From Cycas panzhihuaensis (lineage: Eukaryota; Cycadophyta), in the NCBI GenBank assembly GCA_023213395.1, contig CM041465.1, positions 45,701,741 through 45,765,740 of the forward strand: a stretch of 64,000 bases of DNA. Direction: 5' to 3'. The notes beneath the pieces were generated by a model. It had not been told where the DNA came from and made no database searches. It was given only the letters and a program-made list of their open reading frames with translations. The position numbers and the translations under genes were made by a program. This document shows, piece by piece, positions 9,648 through 21,029 of this stretch (the stretch's first letter is position 1; each line of letters opens with the position of its first letter).

Positions 9648-10440
9648 ATGAAAAAGTTAGTTCTTCTAGTAACATTCAATTGGAATAACTTTAATGAATA
9701 GAAGGAAAATATGGAACTAGTTCTAATGGTTAATCAACTTTGGGCCATTACCAAATCTAAAGTTTTATCTATCTCTTTAGATATGAATGAATGAATTTGT
9801 GCTAAGGAGAAATAATTCATGGTTGTTGGGTTATTGAAGTTATCTTTTTCTCTGGACTAAAGAGCTTTAGTTCATAAGCTTAAAACCCTTCATGAAATCT
9901 GGACCAAGTTGTGTGAGATGTTTGAAGAAAAGAAAACTAATTGGCATCTTGCTCTCATGATGGAATTATTAAATTCTAAGGATACGGATAAGAATAACAT
10001 CAGTTGTAATCTAAATAAGATTATTGATTTGAAGAATAGGATGGAGGAATTAAAAGCAAACTTGATTGATAATGCACTACTTTTTTCCATTATTATGTCA
10101 AAGTTCCCTACTACATTTAGAACCTTCTAAACTATCTATAGAAGAGATGATGTTATAGAAGATGAATCATTTAAGTCATTAAAAAACCTTATTCTAGTAG
10201 AGAATTCCAAGATGAAGCATCATAGGGTGCTTATTAAGTCAAGTTCAAATCAGGCTTTAGTCATAAAGATGTAAAGAAAGGATGTTATTCAAGATGGTAA
10301 GTCTATATAACAAATAGGTGAATCATCTTGAGACAAAAAGAAGTTCATAGGTAAATGCAATTACTACAAGAAAGAGGGTTACAAAGAAAAGAATTATTAG
10401 TTCAAGAAGTAGGATAAGCACAAGGTTAACCAAGATGACA
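9648..10440 (+). pseudogene. Copia-2 gag remnant
   Basis: A likely start is the ATG at 9648 (MKKLVLLVTFNWNNF), followed by gag-like sequence with an open stretch at 9909-10130 (EMFEEKKTNWHLALMMELLN). It is interrupted by many stops. The zinc knuckle region near 10345-10390 reads CNYYKKEGYKEKNY: three of the four zinc ligands (second Cys, His, last Cys) are Tyr. It encodes what was the structural capsid protein of a Ty1/copia particle and is clearly dead. Its position, 5' of protease and integrase remnants in the same orientation, supports the assignment. Confidence 0.7.
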
Positions 10441-11800
10441 AATGGAAGAATATTGCAGCATGTTGTATTTAGGTATCAATATTGTCAACTATATTGATGT
10501 TATTGATGTCAACTAAGTCCAGTTAGAAAGATTATTAGATCTTAGACTTAAGTGTACAAAAATATATATCGTATCAAAAGCAAAACTTTGATTCTTTTGA
10601 TGCAAATATAAGTAATGCAAATGTCATTCTTAGAGATCCTTGTGTTTTTCTTATAGAAGGAATTAGTTTTATTTTACTTACAAAGGATGAAATCAATGGG
10701 GTGTATAATGTACCAACCATGAAGCTAAATCTTCTATCTACCCCAAAAATCTGCAAACAAGGTATAAAAATTAAGATTTATAATAATAGATGCATAGTTA
10801 AAGATCCCAAGAAGAACTTTTCTATTGTTACCACTAAGAGAGTGTAGGATAAGTTTTGGGTATTTAAAAATTTTAGAGCTCAAAAGGATTCTTATGCTTT
10901 TGTCACTAGTGTGGACGATAAGAGTAAGTTATGGCATGAACGATTCAATCATCTTAACTACAAAAGCATCAACTTGATGAAAAGATTATAGATAGTGGTA
11001 GGGTTACCACATATTGCTTATTTAAATGGTGTCTATGAAGGATGTACATATGGAAAGCACCATTATTATCTATTTGCCAGAGATTATGCTTGGAGAACAA
11101 AGGAGAAGCTAAAACTTGTTAATACTAACTTGATGGGTCTATTATCCACTCCTTCTATTTTAGATGGTTAATATGTTCTTATATTTATAGATGATTTTAG
11201 TAGAAAAACCTAGGTGTTCTTTTTGAAGAACAAGTATAATATTTTTGATAAATTTTATGAGTGTAAAAATTGTGTTGTAAATGAGTGTGACAAGAAAATA
11301 AAGACATTAAAGAGTGATAATGGAAAGGAGTATGATAACAATACCTTTAAACAATTTTTACTTGATCATAATATCAAATGAGAGTTGATAGTCCCATATA
11401 TCTTATAACAAAATAATATTACGAAAAGGAAAAACCATACCATGATGGAGATGGCAAGGGTATATGGTATATGCTAAGAATCTACCCCCTATGCTTTAGG
11501 TACAAATTATGTCATAAACTATTTATATTTTGAATAGGGTCCTAACGAAGGTTGTTTATGGCATTACCCTTAAAGAATATTAGACTGGCCAAAAACCTTC
11601 CATTAACTATTTTAAAGTATTTAGGTGCATTGCTTATGTATACATCCCTGATGAACATCAAAAGAAGTTGAATTGTAATAGCTTGAAGTATATTTTTATG
11701 GGGTAATAATAAGAGAGTAAGGCTTATAGCCTTTGGGATCCGTAGGAGAAGAAACTTTTGATTAGTTAGGATATTCAATATGATGAGTTATTGATGTACC
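10441..11800 (+). pseudogene. Copia-2 protease and integrase remnant
   Basis: The protease region is degraded beyond its active site, but downstream NVPTMKLNLLS-type sequence is readable near 10700. The GAG-pre-integrase block KLWHERFNHLNYKSIN follows at about 10930. Integrase is then visible as CTYGKHH, LVNTNLMG, IFIDDFSRKT, LKSDNGKEY and KRKNHTMMEMARV. Two of three catalytic residues are altered: the first Asp is Asn (NTNLMG instead of the usual TDLMG) and the Glu is Lys (TKRKN instead of AERKN). Both are single G-to-A-type changes. Numerous stops confirm pseudogene status. Confidence 0.75.
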
Positions 11801-12039
11801 ATGATAAAAATACATTTAAAGATAAGCTTTATCCTTTGCTTCTTCCTTTTCCTGGTTGGTCTACTAACAAGCCTATTAATAAGCATGTTGAGGTTCAAGA
11901 GCCTAACATTATATCATAGAAAGAAGTAAAACGAAGTAGAAGTACTGATAAGAAGTTGTTATATGATGAGACAATATGCTAGTTAGACTCTTATGGTGGA
12001 CACCAATGACTTTAGCAATCCCATTTTATATGAGATGAA

Positions 12040-13565
12040 AGGAGACCTACGATGGAAAGCTATAATATAGGAGGAGTACAACTCAATTATGAAAAGTAGT
12101 ACTGAAGATCTAGTTCTCGTACCTCCCTCTAAGAACTTGGTTGATTGCAAGTGGGTCTACAAGACGAAGTTTCATTCCAATAGAGAGATAGATAAGTACA
12201 AGGCTAGACTTATTACATAGAGTTTCCAATAGAAAGAATGAATCAATTATGAGGGGATATTTACATTAGACTCCAGGATGTTAATGATCTAATTGATCCT
12301 TACTTTAGCAACTATATATGGTTGGGAGTTATACCAGATGGACATTAAGTTTGCATTCATTAATAGAGACTTAAAAGAGGAAATCTATATGGTTGAACCT
12401 CTTTGTTTCATCAAGGAAGTTTAGGAGCATTTAATATGCTGACTGAATAAATCTCTTTATGGTCTGAAACAAGCACCACGTGCTTGGAATAAGAAGATTA
12501 ATGCTAGATTGAATGAAAATAGGTTTGTGATGATTGAATTAGAGTCGAGTCTTTATATTCGAAAGAGTGAAACTATCATAGTTGTTGTTGTATTATATAT
12601 TGATGACCTTATTCTTACAGGTAATTATAATAATGATATTATAGCTGCAAAGTCCTATTTGAGACATACTTTTGATATGATAGATCTCAGATGTCTTTAT
12701 TACTTCTTGGGCATTAAGATTAGGTAGATGGATGATCACATCATAATATTGCAAGTGAGGTATGCTAAAAACCTACTTGAGAGATTCAGTATGAAGGATT
12801 ACAAACTAGTGAAGATACCATATGTTAAGGGCACCAAGCTTCTAAAGGACATGAATAAGCATGTTATAGATGGGACTTTATATCAGTGACTTTATATCAG
12901 TAATTAGTAGGGAGTTTGATTTATTTAACTCATACTAGGCTTGATATTACTTATGTTATTAGATTAGTTTTCTATTTCATGTAGAGTTCCCAAGAGCCTC
13001 ATTGGGTTTTTGTCAAAATGATTCTGAAGTATGTGAAGGGAACACTTAATCTTGGCCTTGAATACCTTCATGGTAGAGAGGTAAACTTTTGTGGATATAT
13101 AGATGTAGATTATGGTAGAGACACAGGAGATCAAAAATTAACTGTAGGTTATATTTTTTGCATTAGTAATAGTTTTATATTATGGTAAACCAAAAAGTAG
13201 ACCATTGTCACATTGTCTTCTAAAGAGGCTAAGTACCAAGGACTGAGTGTCAATGAGAGGGAAGATATATGGTTATAAGGACTATTAGAGATACTTGGAA
13301 TTGCTTCTAGCACACCTATCATACATGTTGATAATCAGAGTGCTATTTAACTTTTAAAAAATCTAGAGTTTGATGTACGTATAAACCATATCGAGATCCA
13401 ACACCATCACATCCATGAGTAGATAAGATCACAGAAATTATAGGTTGAATTTTATACAAGTAAGAAACAACTTACAAACATGTTTACTAAGGCTCTTATT
13501 AAAGATTGCTTCATCAAAATTCACATATGATTGGGACTCAATGAGGTTATCCTTAAGGGGGAAAC
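12040..13565 (+). pseudogene. Copia-2 reverse transcriptase and RNase H remnant
   Basis: RT blocks in order: NLVDCKWVYKTKF, KYKARL, LYQMDIKFAF, DLKEEIYM, KSLYGLKQAPRAW, VVLYIDDLILTG (catalytic YIDD, 12585-12625), YYFLGIKI and YAKNLLERFSMKDY. RNase H follows with TLSSKEAKYQGLS, HVDNQSAI, INHIEIQHHHIHE and NMFTKALIKD near 13490. Stops occur throughout and the frame changes. The end of pol (GLNEVILKGETID) overlaps the purine tract at 13555-13565, the usual arrangement at the 3' end of copia elements. This supports LTR-A at 13566 as Copia-2's own 3' LTR. Confidence 0.82.
13555..13565 (+). other. Copia-2 polypurine tract
   Basis: AAGGGGGAAAC, immediately after the end of pol and before LTR-A. Confidence 0.7.
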
Positions 13566-14170
13566 TATTGACAAGTATAATATCTATCGACATCAATAAG
13601 GAATGTCTAGATGCTATCAACAAGATAAAGATATCACCAAAGGATAGTCTACAGTTCATTAACAAGATTGTTAACATCGATAGGATAGTTCATCAATCTA
13701 TTGATAAGAAAAAAGGTAAGATAGACCAATACTAGTCAATGCAGACTAAGGATAAGGGTTATCAAAATGTAGATGACCAATAAGAACCACATTAATATTA
13801 AGAGGGATATTAGAGTAGTCATTAATACACTTAACCTCTTAATGATTAATGTAGTATGTGGCGTGATGAGATGTAAGTCAGTGGTTGATGTGATGGATAT
13901 AAAATACCACATATTGTACAAACTTTATGATGATGTATTAATCTAAGCCATTGGATGTAATATCAATGTATTATTTGAGGCATCTATGGATCTATTTAAA
14001 GGGATCTAAAGTCTATTGTACCAAGGGTTGTTTTGTATCAATGTGATCGACAAATATTTTATGCTGGGTTTTTTCCTAAAAAGGTTTTCCACATATATTC
14101 TATTATGTATTATTTTTCTTTTATTGCTTATTGTGTATATAAATGATCTATTACTTGTTAATTTCTAGTA
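13566..14170 (+). repeat. LTR-A, Copia-2 3' LTR followed by a PBS
   Basis: About 605 bp beginning TATTGACAAG after a PPT and ending CTAGTA. It has an LTR-like plan: repeat-rich 5' third, a possible TATA-like region near 13990 (CTATTTAAAGGG) and a T-rich 3' end with GGTTTTCCACATATATTCT. It is directly followed by TGGTATCATAGC, a PBS-like sequence that should follow a 5' LTR only. No clear 5' partner was found in 8.7-9.6 kb. Confidence 0.55.
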
Positions 14171-14226
14171 TGGTATCATAGCGGGTGCCAAGGTTCAAGT
14201 AACTTTGAGTTTAGTTTGGGGGTAGG
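14171..14226 (+). other. PBS-like to PPT-like 56-bp interval
   Basis: TGGTATCATAGCGGG (14171-14185) resembles a tRNA-Met PBS, and TTTGGGGGTAGG (14215-14226) is a purine-rich tract directly before the element B 3' LTR. The intervening 30 bp have no recognised content. Confidence 0.55.
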
Positions 14227-14288
14227 TGTTGGAGTATCCTAATCTTCCCTGAGTGTATCCAACCCAGCCTCTCAGCTTTATGGGTGTA
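14227..14288 (+). repeat. Element B 3' LTR, left part
   Basis: Starts TGTTGGAGTATCC and matches the first 60 bp or so of the 5' LTR (TATCCAA, CTCTCAGCTTT, TGGGTGTA). It is interrupted after GTGTA (14284-14288) by Gypsy-1. Confidence 0.85.
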
Positions 14289-15342
14289 TGATCCCAAAAA
14301 GGGCTTAGTTAGTGAAGAAGTCAATTATCAACCTTTTCTCCTTGAGATCCTGGGAGTTAGTGTAGAAATCTCAATAACATCAAAATAACAATGAGCTCAC
14401 GAAAGGAAATTCTACACCAAATTATTTATCCTTGAAATTGATCCAAAAGTATGAGGAGTAGTACTTTTATTAAACTATGAAAATCTCCATTTAATGGTGG
14501 AGAAATCAACTAGCAAAAGAATGGTAAAATTACAAGGAATAAATGATACAATTATACCATAAGGGGGACACCAACCCTCCCAAAATGCTTCTCCAAGGAT
14601 GCTTCCCAAGTCAAGTCTCCAAGAATCACCTCTCCAACCCCTAATAGGGCTTAATTTATAGAAAGAAATCAAAATTGCATGTTTAACAAGTGGCAATCAT
14701 GCAAATATAACCACTAACCACCAGAATGCATGTTGTCCAAGTGGCCTTCATGTAATTCTTAAAAAGTTACAGCTTGTAACTAATCTTAACGGATCCCAAT
14801 TTGTCTAAAATTTGGTACACATATAGGAACATATGTCCCCTATGATTCCTCAAAATTTTAGCTCATTTGTATGTCATTTGACTACATTTTTATTCATTTA
14901 ATTATAATATGTATTTGTTGTTTTTCTGTTGTCCAAGTGGCCTTCATGTAATTCTTAAAAGTTGCGGCTTATAACTAACCTTAACCGACTCCAATTTAGC
15001 TCAAATTTGGTACACATATAGGAACGCATGTTTCCTCCACTTCCTCAATATTTTTACTCATTTGGATGTCATTTGGCCATATTTTTATTCATTTAATTAT
15101 AATATGTATTTGCTATTTTTTTCTGCTAGCTGTGGGATTAATTTTATGCAAAACAATGCTTGAACACTAATCAAATGATATTTTCTGAACCCCACCTTCT
15201 TTACACATCTATTGGTATGTGTCTTCTAGCTTTACACAAAATTTCATATAATTTTGATACCATTTGGCCATATCTCTTTCAGTTATACCAATGCCTAGTA
15301 TTTTCCGCATCCTGTAAACATATGGTAGATCCTCCTGGATCA
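14289..15342 (-). repeat. Gypsy-1 3' LTR (left)
   Basis: Starts TGATCCCAAAAAG and ends CTGGATCA on the plus strand. Internally it carries two copies of a 196-bp subrepeat starting with TGTTGTCCAAGTGGCCTTCA or a close variant (14731-14926 and 14927-15122), plus a more diverged third segment to about 15300. Confidence 0.93.
14731..15122 (-). repeat. 196-bp tandem subrepeat within the Gypsy-1 LTR
   Basis: Two copies offset by 196 bp share TCCAAGTGGCCTTCATGTAA, AAATTTGGTACACATATAGG and CATTTAATTATAATATGTAT. The right LTR has the same pair at 20416 and 20612, so the duplication predates this insertion. Confidence 0.88.
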
Positions 15343-15362
15343 TGGCTCCCCCTTCCTTGGAA
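15343..15362 (-). other. Gypsy-1 polypurine tract
   Basis: The minus strand reads CCAAGGAAGGGGGAGCCA directly upstream of the LTR start, a strong purine run in the expected place. Confidence 0.85.
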
Positions 15363-15781
15363 AATAGCCAACTCTTGTTTCGCTTAGAATTGGAGATGGG
15401 GGAACTGTTGTTCTCCTTGTTGCCTACTAAACCACTTGGCCTTACTAGGCAACTCCCTGCTACTCCAATACTGAAAGATTCATGTGTCTTATGTCTTGTT
15501 TTGGTAGATTTTCTCTCCAAGATACAATCTTCCTTGAGAGGCTCCTCACTTTCCAAATATAAATCATCAACTGAAGGTAAAGTGAACTAGTCCTGCTCCT
15601 CATCTAGCATGGAGGGCTCAAAGATTTTTAAGTATTTAGTATTTACTACTGAATATATTTGCATATAAGGTGGAAGATCAAGTTGGAAAGCATTGCCACC
15701 TACTTTTCTCAAAATCTTGAATGGTTTATACCTTATAGGTTTGAGTTTCTTGCCTTCTCCTTTTAACCTCTCCTTACTCAA
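15363..15781 (-). pseudogene. Gypsy-1 integrase C-terminal / possible chromodomain region
   Basis: The frame from 15781 holds RYKPFKILRKVGGNAFQLDLP, a GPY/F-like integrase C-terminal segment, and VVNTKYLKIFEPSML, matching the usual end of Ty3/gypsy integrase. After a stop near 15587 the same frame continues with EEPLKEDCILERKSTKTR and FSIGVAG, which resembles the start of chromodomain tails in plant chromoviruses (ILERK followed by an IG-V-G core). Such tails bind modified histones and guide integration. The aromatic residues needed for a real chromodomain are not clear here, so that part is tentative. Confidence 0.6.
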
Positions 15782-15918
15782 GTATAACCATACTAAATCT
15801 CCTTCTTGAAAAGTACACTCTTACCTATGTTTGTCATGTCTTTCCTTGTACTTTTGTTGAGTCCTTAGAAGTTGATCATGTACTTCTTTGTGGACTCTCT
15901 GGATCTTCTCCAAGTATC

Positions 15919-16937
15919 TTAAAGCCTTGTCATGCTCCTCCTTCTCTTTGTGGATCCTTCCTTAGCTTGCATGGAAAACTCTAAGTCAAATGGACTTTGA
16001 GGTAAGTATCCCAAACAAACTTCAAAAGGTGCTTTAGAGTGTGATGCATGCATTACTCTATTAAATACAAATTGTAGAAAATCCAATGATTCATCCCAAG
16101 TCTTTGGATGCTTGGAATTGTATCCCCTCAATAAATGTACCAAAGTTCTGTTCACTACTTGGTTTGTCCATCTGTTTGAGGATGGAAACTTGTACTCCTC
16201 TTCAATTTGGTATCCATCATCTCCCATAGTGACTTCTAAAATGATGAAAGGAATGGAGTGTCCCGATCTGAAATGATGGAAGAAGGCAAGCCAAAATTCT
16301 TCCATACATGCTCGAAGAATAACTCAGCTGCTCCTGTACCTGTGATTATCTTTTTACAAGGTATTAGACATATCATTTTACTAAACCTATCTACAACAAC
16401 AAAAAGATAATTATGTCCCTTCTTAGTCATGGGAAGTCCCCCTAAGAAATCAATGGAGATACTTTCCCAAGGTCTAGTGGGAATAGGAAGTGGTGTATAC
16501 AATCCTAATTTTCTAGAAGAAGGCTTAGAAGTATTACACATTACACATCCTTTTACATATTTTTTTACATCATTTTGCATTTTTGGCCATACAATATATC
16601 TTCTCAAGTTTGCTAAAGTCTTCTCTATACCAAAGTGACCAGCTACTTTGGAAGTATGGGCTTCTCTAAGCCACTTGATCTTGTCTCCTTTTGATGGAAC
16701 ATAGAGTCTCCCTTTGAAAAGTAGACCATCCTTCCAAGCAAGCTGGGAAGGTCTTACTTTCGCTACGTTCTCTAATTCTTCCTTCAAAGCTTCATCTTCA
16801 TGGTACAAGTCTTTGTACTCCTCATGATGCATTGGTTCCACCTGCAAACTCATAAGAGAACTACAAACAAAAGTAGAAGAAGAAGTGGAACAAGGTGGTC
16901 TAGATAACATATCAGCAATTTTGTTATTAGATCCCAT
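15919..16937 (-). pseudogene. Gypsy-1 integrase remnant
   Basis: Starts after the RNase H spacer with NKIADMLSRPP. The HHCC zinc finger region is readable (HTSKVAGHFGIEKT, CVMCNTSK). The catalytic core follows with SIDFLGGLP, FVVVDRFSKM and IISDRDTPF, so both Asp residues are present. A frameshift lies near 16237-16305, after which VVNRTLVHLLRG continues in another frame. The expected third catalytic Glu, just before VVNRTL, is Gln. The core ends with FNRVMHASHSKAPFE and LGYLPQSPFDL. The protein would insert the cDNA into the genome; frameshift and residue loss make this copy inactive. Confidence 0.9.
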
Positions 16938-17941
16938 GTTGTACTTAATTACAATATTGAATTATTGTAAATAACTCATCCACTTCATGTGTCTTGCTTG
17001 CTGTAATTTACTTTGGGTTTATAAAAATTGAAGAGGCTTATGATCGGTATGAACTACAACCTCATTTCCGAGTAAGTATGACCTCCAATGCTTGCATGCT
17101 TGATGAAGTGCGAACATTTCTCGATCATATGTTGGGTAGTTCTTTACTTGAGGGGTGAATACTTCTGAATGGTAAGCAATAGGCTTCCCATCTTGAATAA
17201 GGATAGCTCCCATCATATTTCCACTTGCATCAGCTTCTACTTCAAAAGGCCTTTGCAAATTTAGCATTGCCAAAACTGGTGCTTCACAAATTTTCTTCTT
17301 TAAAAGAAGAAAAGTTTCTTCCTCCTTAGAACCCCAAGTAAACTTTCTACTAGATTTTGTCAATCCATGTAGAGGTGCTGCAACCTGTGAGAAATGAAGA
17401 ATAAACTTTCTCAAGTATTGACAAGCTCCTAAAAACCTTCTTACCTCTGTGATGTTTATTGGCCTAGGCCATTTGAGGATGGATTGAGTCTTGAGTGGAT
17501 CGATGCTCAACTTTCCTCCTCCAACCACAAAGTCTAAGAAGATCAAGTTCTCCTTGTCAAATTCACACTTCTTCACATTAAGCTTCAAATGATGCTGAGC
17601 CATAGTCTTTAAAACTTCTTCTATGTGCTGCAAATGTTCCTCCCATATGTTGCTGAAAATCAAAATGTCATCAAGATAGACAACAACAAAATTATCCAAG
17701 TAAGGCCTTAACATTTCATTCATTAGCCTCATGAATGTTGCAGGAGCATTACATAATCCGAAAGGCATAACCATCCATTCAAAGAGTCCTTGCTTTGTTT
17801 TGAAGCCCGTCTTCCATGTGTCCTCCTCCTTGACCCTAACTTGGTAATAACCACTTTTCAAATCCAACTTAGTAAATTAACAAGCATGCTGAATTTGATC
17901 AAGCAAATCATCTATGCGAGGCAAAGGGTAGCGATTTTAAT
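16938..17941 (-). pseudogene. Gypsy-1 reverse transcriptase and RNase H remnant
   Basis: A long readable stretch at 17019-17867 contains MDLKSGYYQVRV, FEWMVMPFGLCNAPATF and the catalytic block VVVYLDDILIFS with YLDD intact. It continues through RRFLGACQYLRKFI and LHGLTKSSRKF to RNase H: EVEADASG, GKPIAYHSE, YDREMFALHQA and VHTDHKPLQFL. Stops near 17878 and 17019 break it. The frame differs from gag-protease by a single missing base in an A run near 17942, next to the [10 protein letters not shown] block. This is the polymerase of the element, well preserved for this window. Confidence 0.92.
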
Positions 17942-19840
17942 TGTAATTTTATTCAAAGCACGAAAGTCTATACACATTCTCCATCCTCCATCCTTCTTAG
18001 GCACCAAGACAATTGGTGACCCACAAGGTGAGCATGAAGGTCTTATGACCCCTTGATCAAGCAACTCCTCAACTTGCCTCTTTATCTCATTATTCTCTAC
18101 AATGGAGTGCCCATATAAAGCAATATTAGGTAATGGTACATCTCCTACAAGAGTGATTTCATGCTCTATCTTTCTCTTTGATGGTAGCCCATCAACATGT
18201 TGAAATAGAATATCATACCTTGTCTTTAACTCCTCAATTTATTGCATTTGTTTAGGTGATATAAGAAGAGTGTGAGTAGAAGGACCTTCTTCATCTCTTG
18301 GCTCTTCTTTTCTCCTTACCATTAAGATGACGAATTTACCACATGCATTGATCATCCTTTTTGCTTGAGTAGCTGAAATTAATGCTATTTTATCCAAGTG
18401 CTTATTTGTCGCCTTTATGATGAAGCCCTTGTTATCCTTCATCAACCGATATTTTCTCTCCCTTCGATAGAAGAGTGCATCTCGATCCCACAAATAGGGA
18501 CTCCCAAGCACAACATGGCATACATCTAATGGCACCACATCACATATTACTTCATCAACAAAATCATTAGTGATGGAAAATTTAAGTGTACATTGCTTTG
18601 ATATTTGCATTTCCACATCTTTATGGATCCAACCAAGAGGATATGGATGAGGGTGAGGAGTAGTTACCAACCCAATGCTCTTTACCAAACTTTCTGAGAT
18701 CAAATTCTTTTGGCTCCCTAGATCTATAATGGCACCAATAATACTATTTTCTACTTGAAGCTTCAAGTGAAATAGTTCCTCCCTTGTAGCATCATCTTCA
18801 TAATTTGTAAGTAGAGTAACCTTCTCTTCTTCTCCTTCACTTTGAATCTCCACCTCAGAAAGTAGTGCTTTCCCTTTTTCCTTCTCTCTTAATTCCATAT
18901 CCTTGATATGCTTTGGCTTTAGCTCTGGATGTAACTTTGAACACTTTGTTGTAATATGACCACTAATATCACAATGCTCACAATAGTTAGAACTTTTAAC
19001 AAAATTAGTTCTTTTCTTCTTTCCTTCTTGCCTTTTAGATGAGTATAATTTAGGATTCTTTTCATACTTATTTGAAGTAAAAGTATAATCTTTAGACATG
19101 AATGTAGATTTCTTGCTTTTACTTTCTATTGCTATAGCCATTCTACTTGCTTCTTCAATGGATTGAACCTTAAAAAGCCTTAGTTCCTTCCTTATGTATT
19201 CATGTAATCCTCCAATGAATTTCATAACAGTGACATGTTCATCCATATTAATACCAAGTAGCATGCCATGCCTAAAAAATAAAGAAGTATACTCTTGGAC
19301 ACTTACACCTCTCCATTGGCATAAATATTGCCAAGTGACCCATTGGTCTTCCTCATGACCTATGGGGTATAATTGCTTCTTTATTATTTTCTTAAAATCC
19401 CTCCATAAAAAAGAAGATACATCATGAGTCTTCAAATATGCATTCTACCATGTCAATGCATGTTTACACAACTTGAGCTTAGCAAATGAAAGCTTTTGAG
19501 CATTACTATAAGCATAAATTGTGAAGTAGGTTTCAAGTTGATCCAACCAATGGTCTAACTTTTCAGCATTTACCTCTCCATCATAAGTTGGAATATCCAA
19601 CTTTGCCTCCACCTTGAAGGGTTGATGAGATGAAGTACCCTTGCTTTCTTCTAAAGAGTGCTTTAAGGTCTCCTCCTCTTCCTCTTCATGGTTATGGTCA
19701 TATGTGGATCCTCCTTCAAATTCCCTCTCTTTGCCTTTTCCTTTGACTAGAGGTAGAAGGTGGGTCATCATTCGCATCAAGGCTTCTACGTTCTTCTCAA
19801 GCTTTTCAAATCTAATTTCTCCATCTTCTTTTTCAGCCAT
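17942..19840 (-). pseudogene. Gypsy-1 gag, protease and RT N-terminus remnant
   Basis: Begins at a likely gag ATG near 19840 (MAEKEDGEIRFEKLEKN); an ATG further up (19882) is in frame but less likely. Gag has LDIPTYDGEVNAEKLDHW and, after a TAG at 19442-19444 (TGG to TAG at a Trp), QWRGVSVQEYTSLF and RMAIAIE. A zinc-knuckle block CEHCDISGHITTKC lies near 18950. The protease region reads IIDLGSQKNLIS, DLG replacing the usual DSG/DTG. A TAA at 18239-18241 interrupts, then the same frame enters [22 protein letters not shown] and [10 protein letters not shown]. The frame is lost near 17942 by a 1-bp deletion. Apart from this it is a classic Ty3/gypsy arrangement. Confidence 0.9.
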
Positions 19841-19956
19841 GGTGCTTGGATTCTTTCTTTGTCTTGTTGGTGATTGCAACACAAGAAAGTCTTCATCTTT
19901 CTCTTTATATCCTTTCCTTGTTTGTACTATTCAAGTCCCTATAACAAAGATCACAG

Positions 19957-19969
19957 GCTCTGTTACCAA
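19957..19969 (-). other. Gypsy-1 primer-binding site
   Basis: The minus strand reads TTGGTAACAGAGCC, one change from the tRNA-Met type TGGTATCAGAGCC, a few bases inside the 5' LTR. Confidence 0.75.
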
Positions 19970-19973
19970 AATA

Positions 19974-21029
19974 TGATCCCAAAAAGAGCTTAGTTGGTAA
20001 AGAAGTCAATTATCAACCTTTTCTCCTTGAGATCTTGGGAGTTAGTATAGAGATCTCAATAACATCAAAATAACAATGAGCTCACGAAAGGAAATTCTAT
20101 ACCAAATCATTTATCCTTGAAATTGATCCAAAAGTATGAGGAGTAGTACTTTTATTAAACTATGAAAATCTCCTTTTAATGGTGGAGAAATCAACTAGCA
20201 AAAGAATGGTAAAATTACAAGGAATAAATGATACAATTATACCATAAGGGGGACACCAACCCTCCCAAAATGCTTCTCCAAGGATGCTTCCCAAGTCAAG
20301 TCTCTAAGAATCACCTCTCCAACCCCTAATAGGGCATAATTTATAGAAAGAAACCAAAATTGCATCTTTAACAAGTGGCAATCATGTAAGTATAACCACT
20401 AACCACCAGAATGCATGTTGTCCAAGTGGCCTTCATGCAATTCTTACAAAGTTTCAGCTTGTAACTAATCTTAACAGATACCAATTTAGCTAAAATTTGG
20501 TACACATATAGGAAAACATGTCCCCTCTTCTTCCTCAAAATTTTAGCTCATTTTGATGTCATTTGATAGCATTTTTATTCATTTAATTATAATATGTATT
20601 TGTTGTTTTTCTACTGTCCAAGTGGCCTTCATGTAATTCTTAAAAGTTGTGGCTTTTAATTCACCTTAACCAACTCCAATTTAGCTCAAATTTGGTACAC
20701 ATATGGGAACATATTTCACCTCCACTTTATCAAAATTTTAGCTTATTTGGATGACATTTGTCTATATGTTTATTCATTTAATAATAATATGTATTTGTTA
20801 TTATTTTTTCTGCTAGCTGTGGGATTAATTTTATGCAAAACAAGGCTTGAACTCTAATCAAATAATATTTTCTGAACCCCACCTTTTGTGCACATCTAGA
20901 GGGATGTGTCTTCTAGCTTTACACAAAATTCCATATAAGTTTGATACCATTTGGCGATATCTCTTTCAGTTATACCAATGCCTAGCATTTTCCGCATCCT
21001 GTAAACATATGGTAGATCCTCCTGGATCA
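19974..21029 (-). repeat. Gypsy-1 5' LTR (right)
   Basis: Full-length partner of 14289-15342 with the same TGATCCCAAAAAG start and CTGGATCA end, including the 196-bp subrepeat pair at 20416 and 20612. The following GTGTA is the target-site duplication. Confidence 0.93.

Larger units (their letters stand above)
14289..21029 (-). mobile_element. Gypsy-1, full-length Ty3/gypsy retrotransposon
   Basis: A minus-strand element with LTRs of 1054 bp (14289-15342) and 1056 bp (19974-21029), PBS and PPT, and the Ty3/gypsy order gag-protease-RT-RNase H-integrase. The flanking duplication is GTGTA (14284-14288 and 21030-21034). The body holds long readable segments, so it is among the better-preserved elements here, but it has several stops and frameshifts. 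It is inserted in the 3' LTR of element B, making it the youngest layer of this nest. A region after integrase faintly resembles the chromodomain tail of chromoviruses; that is tentative. Confidence 0.93.
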
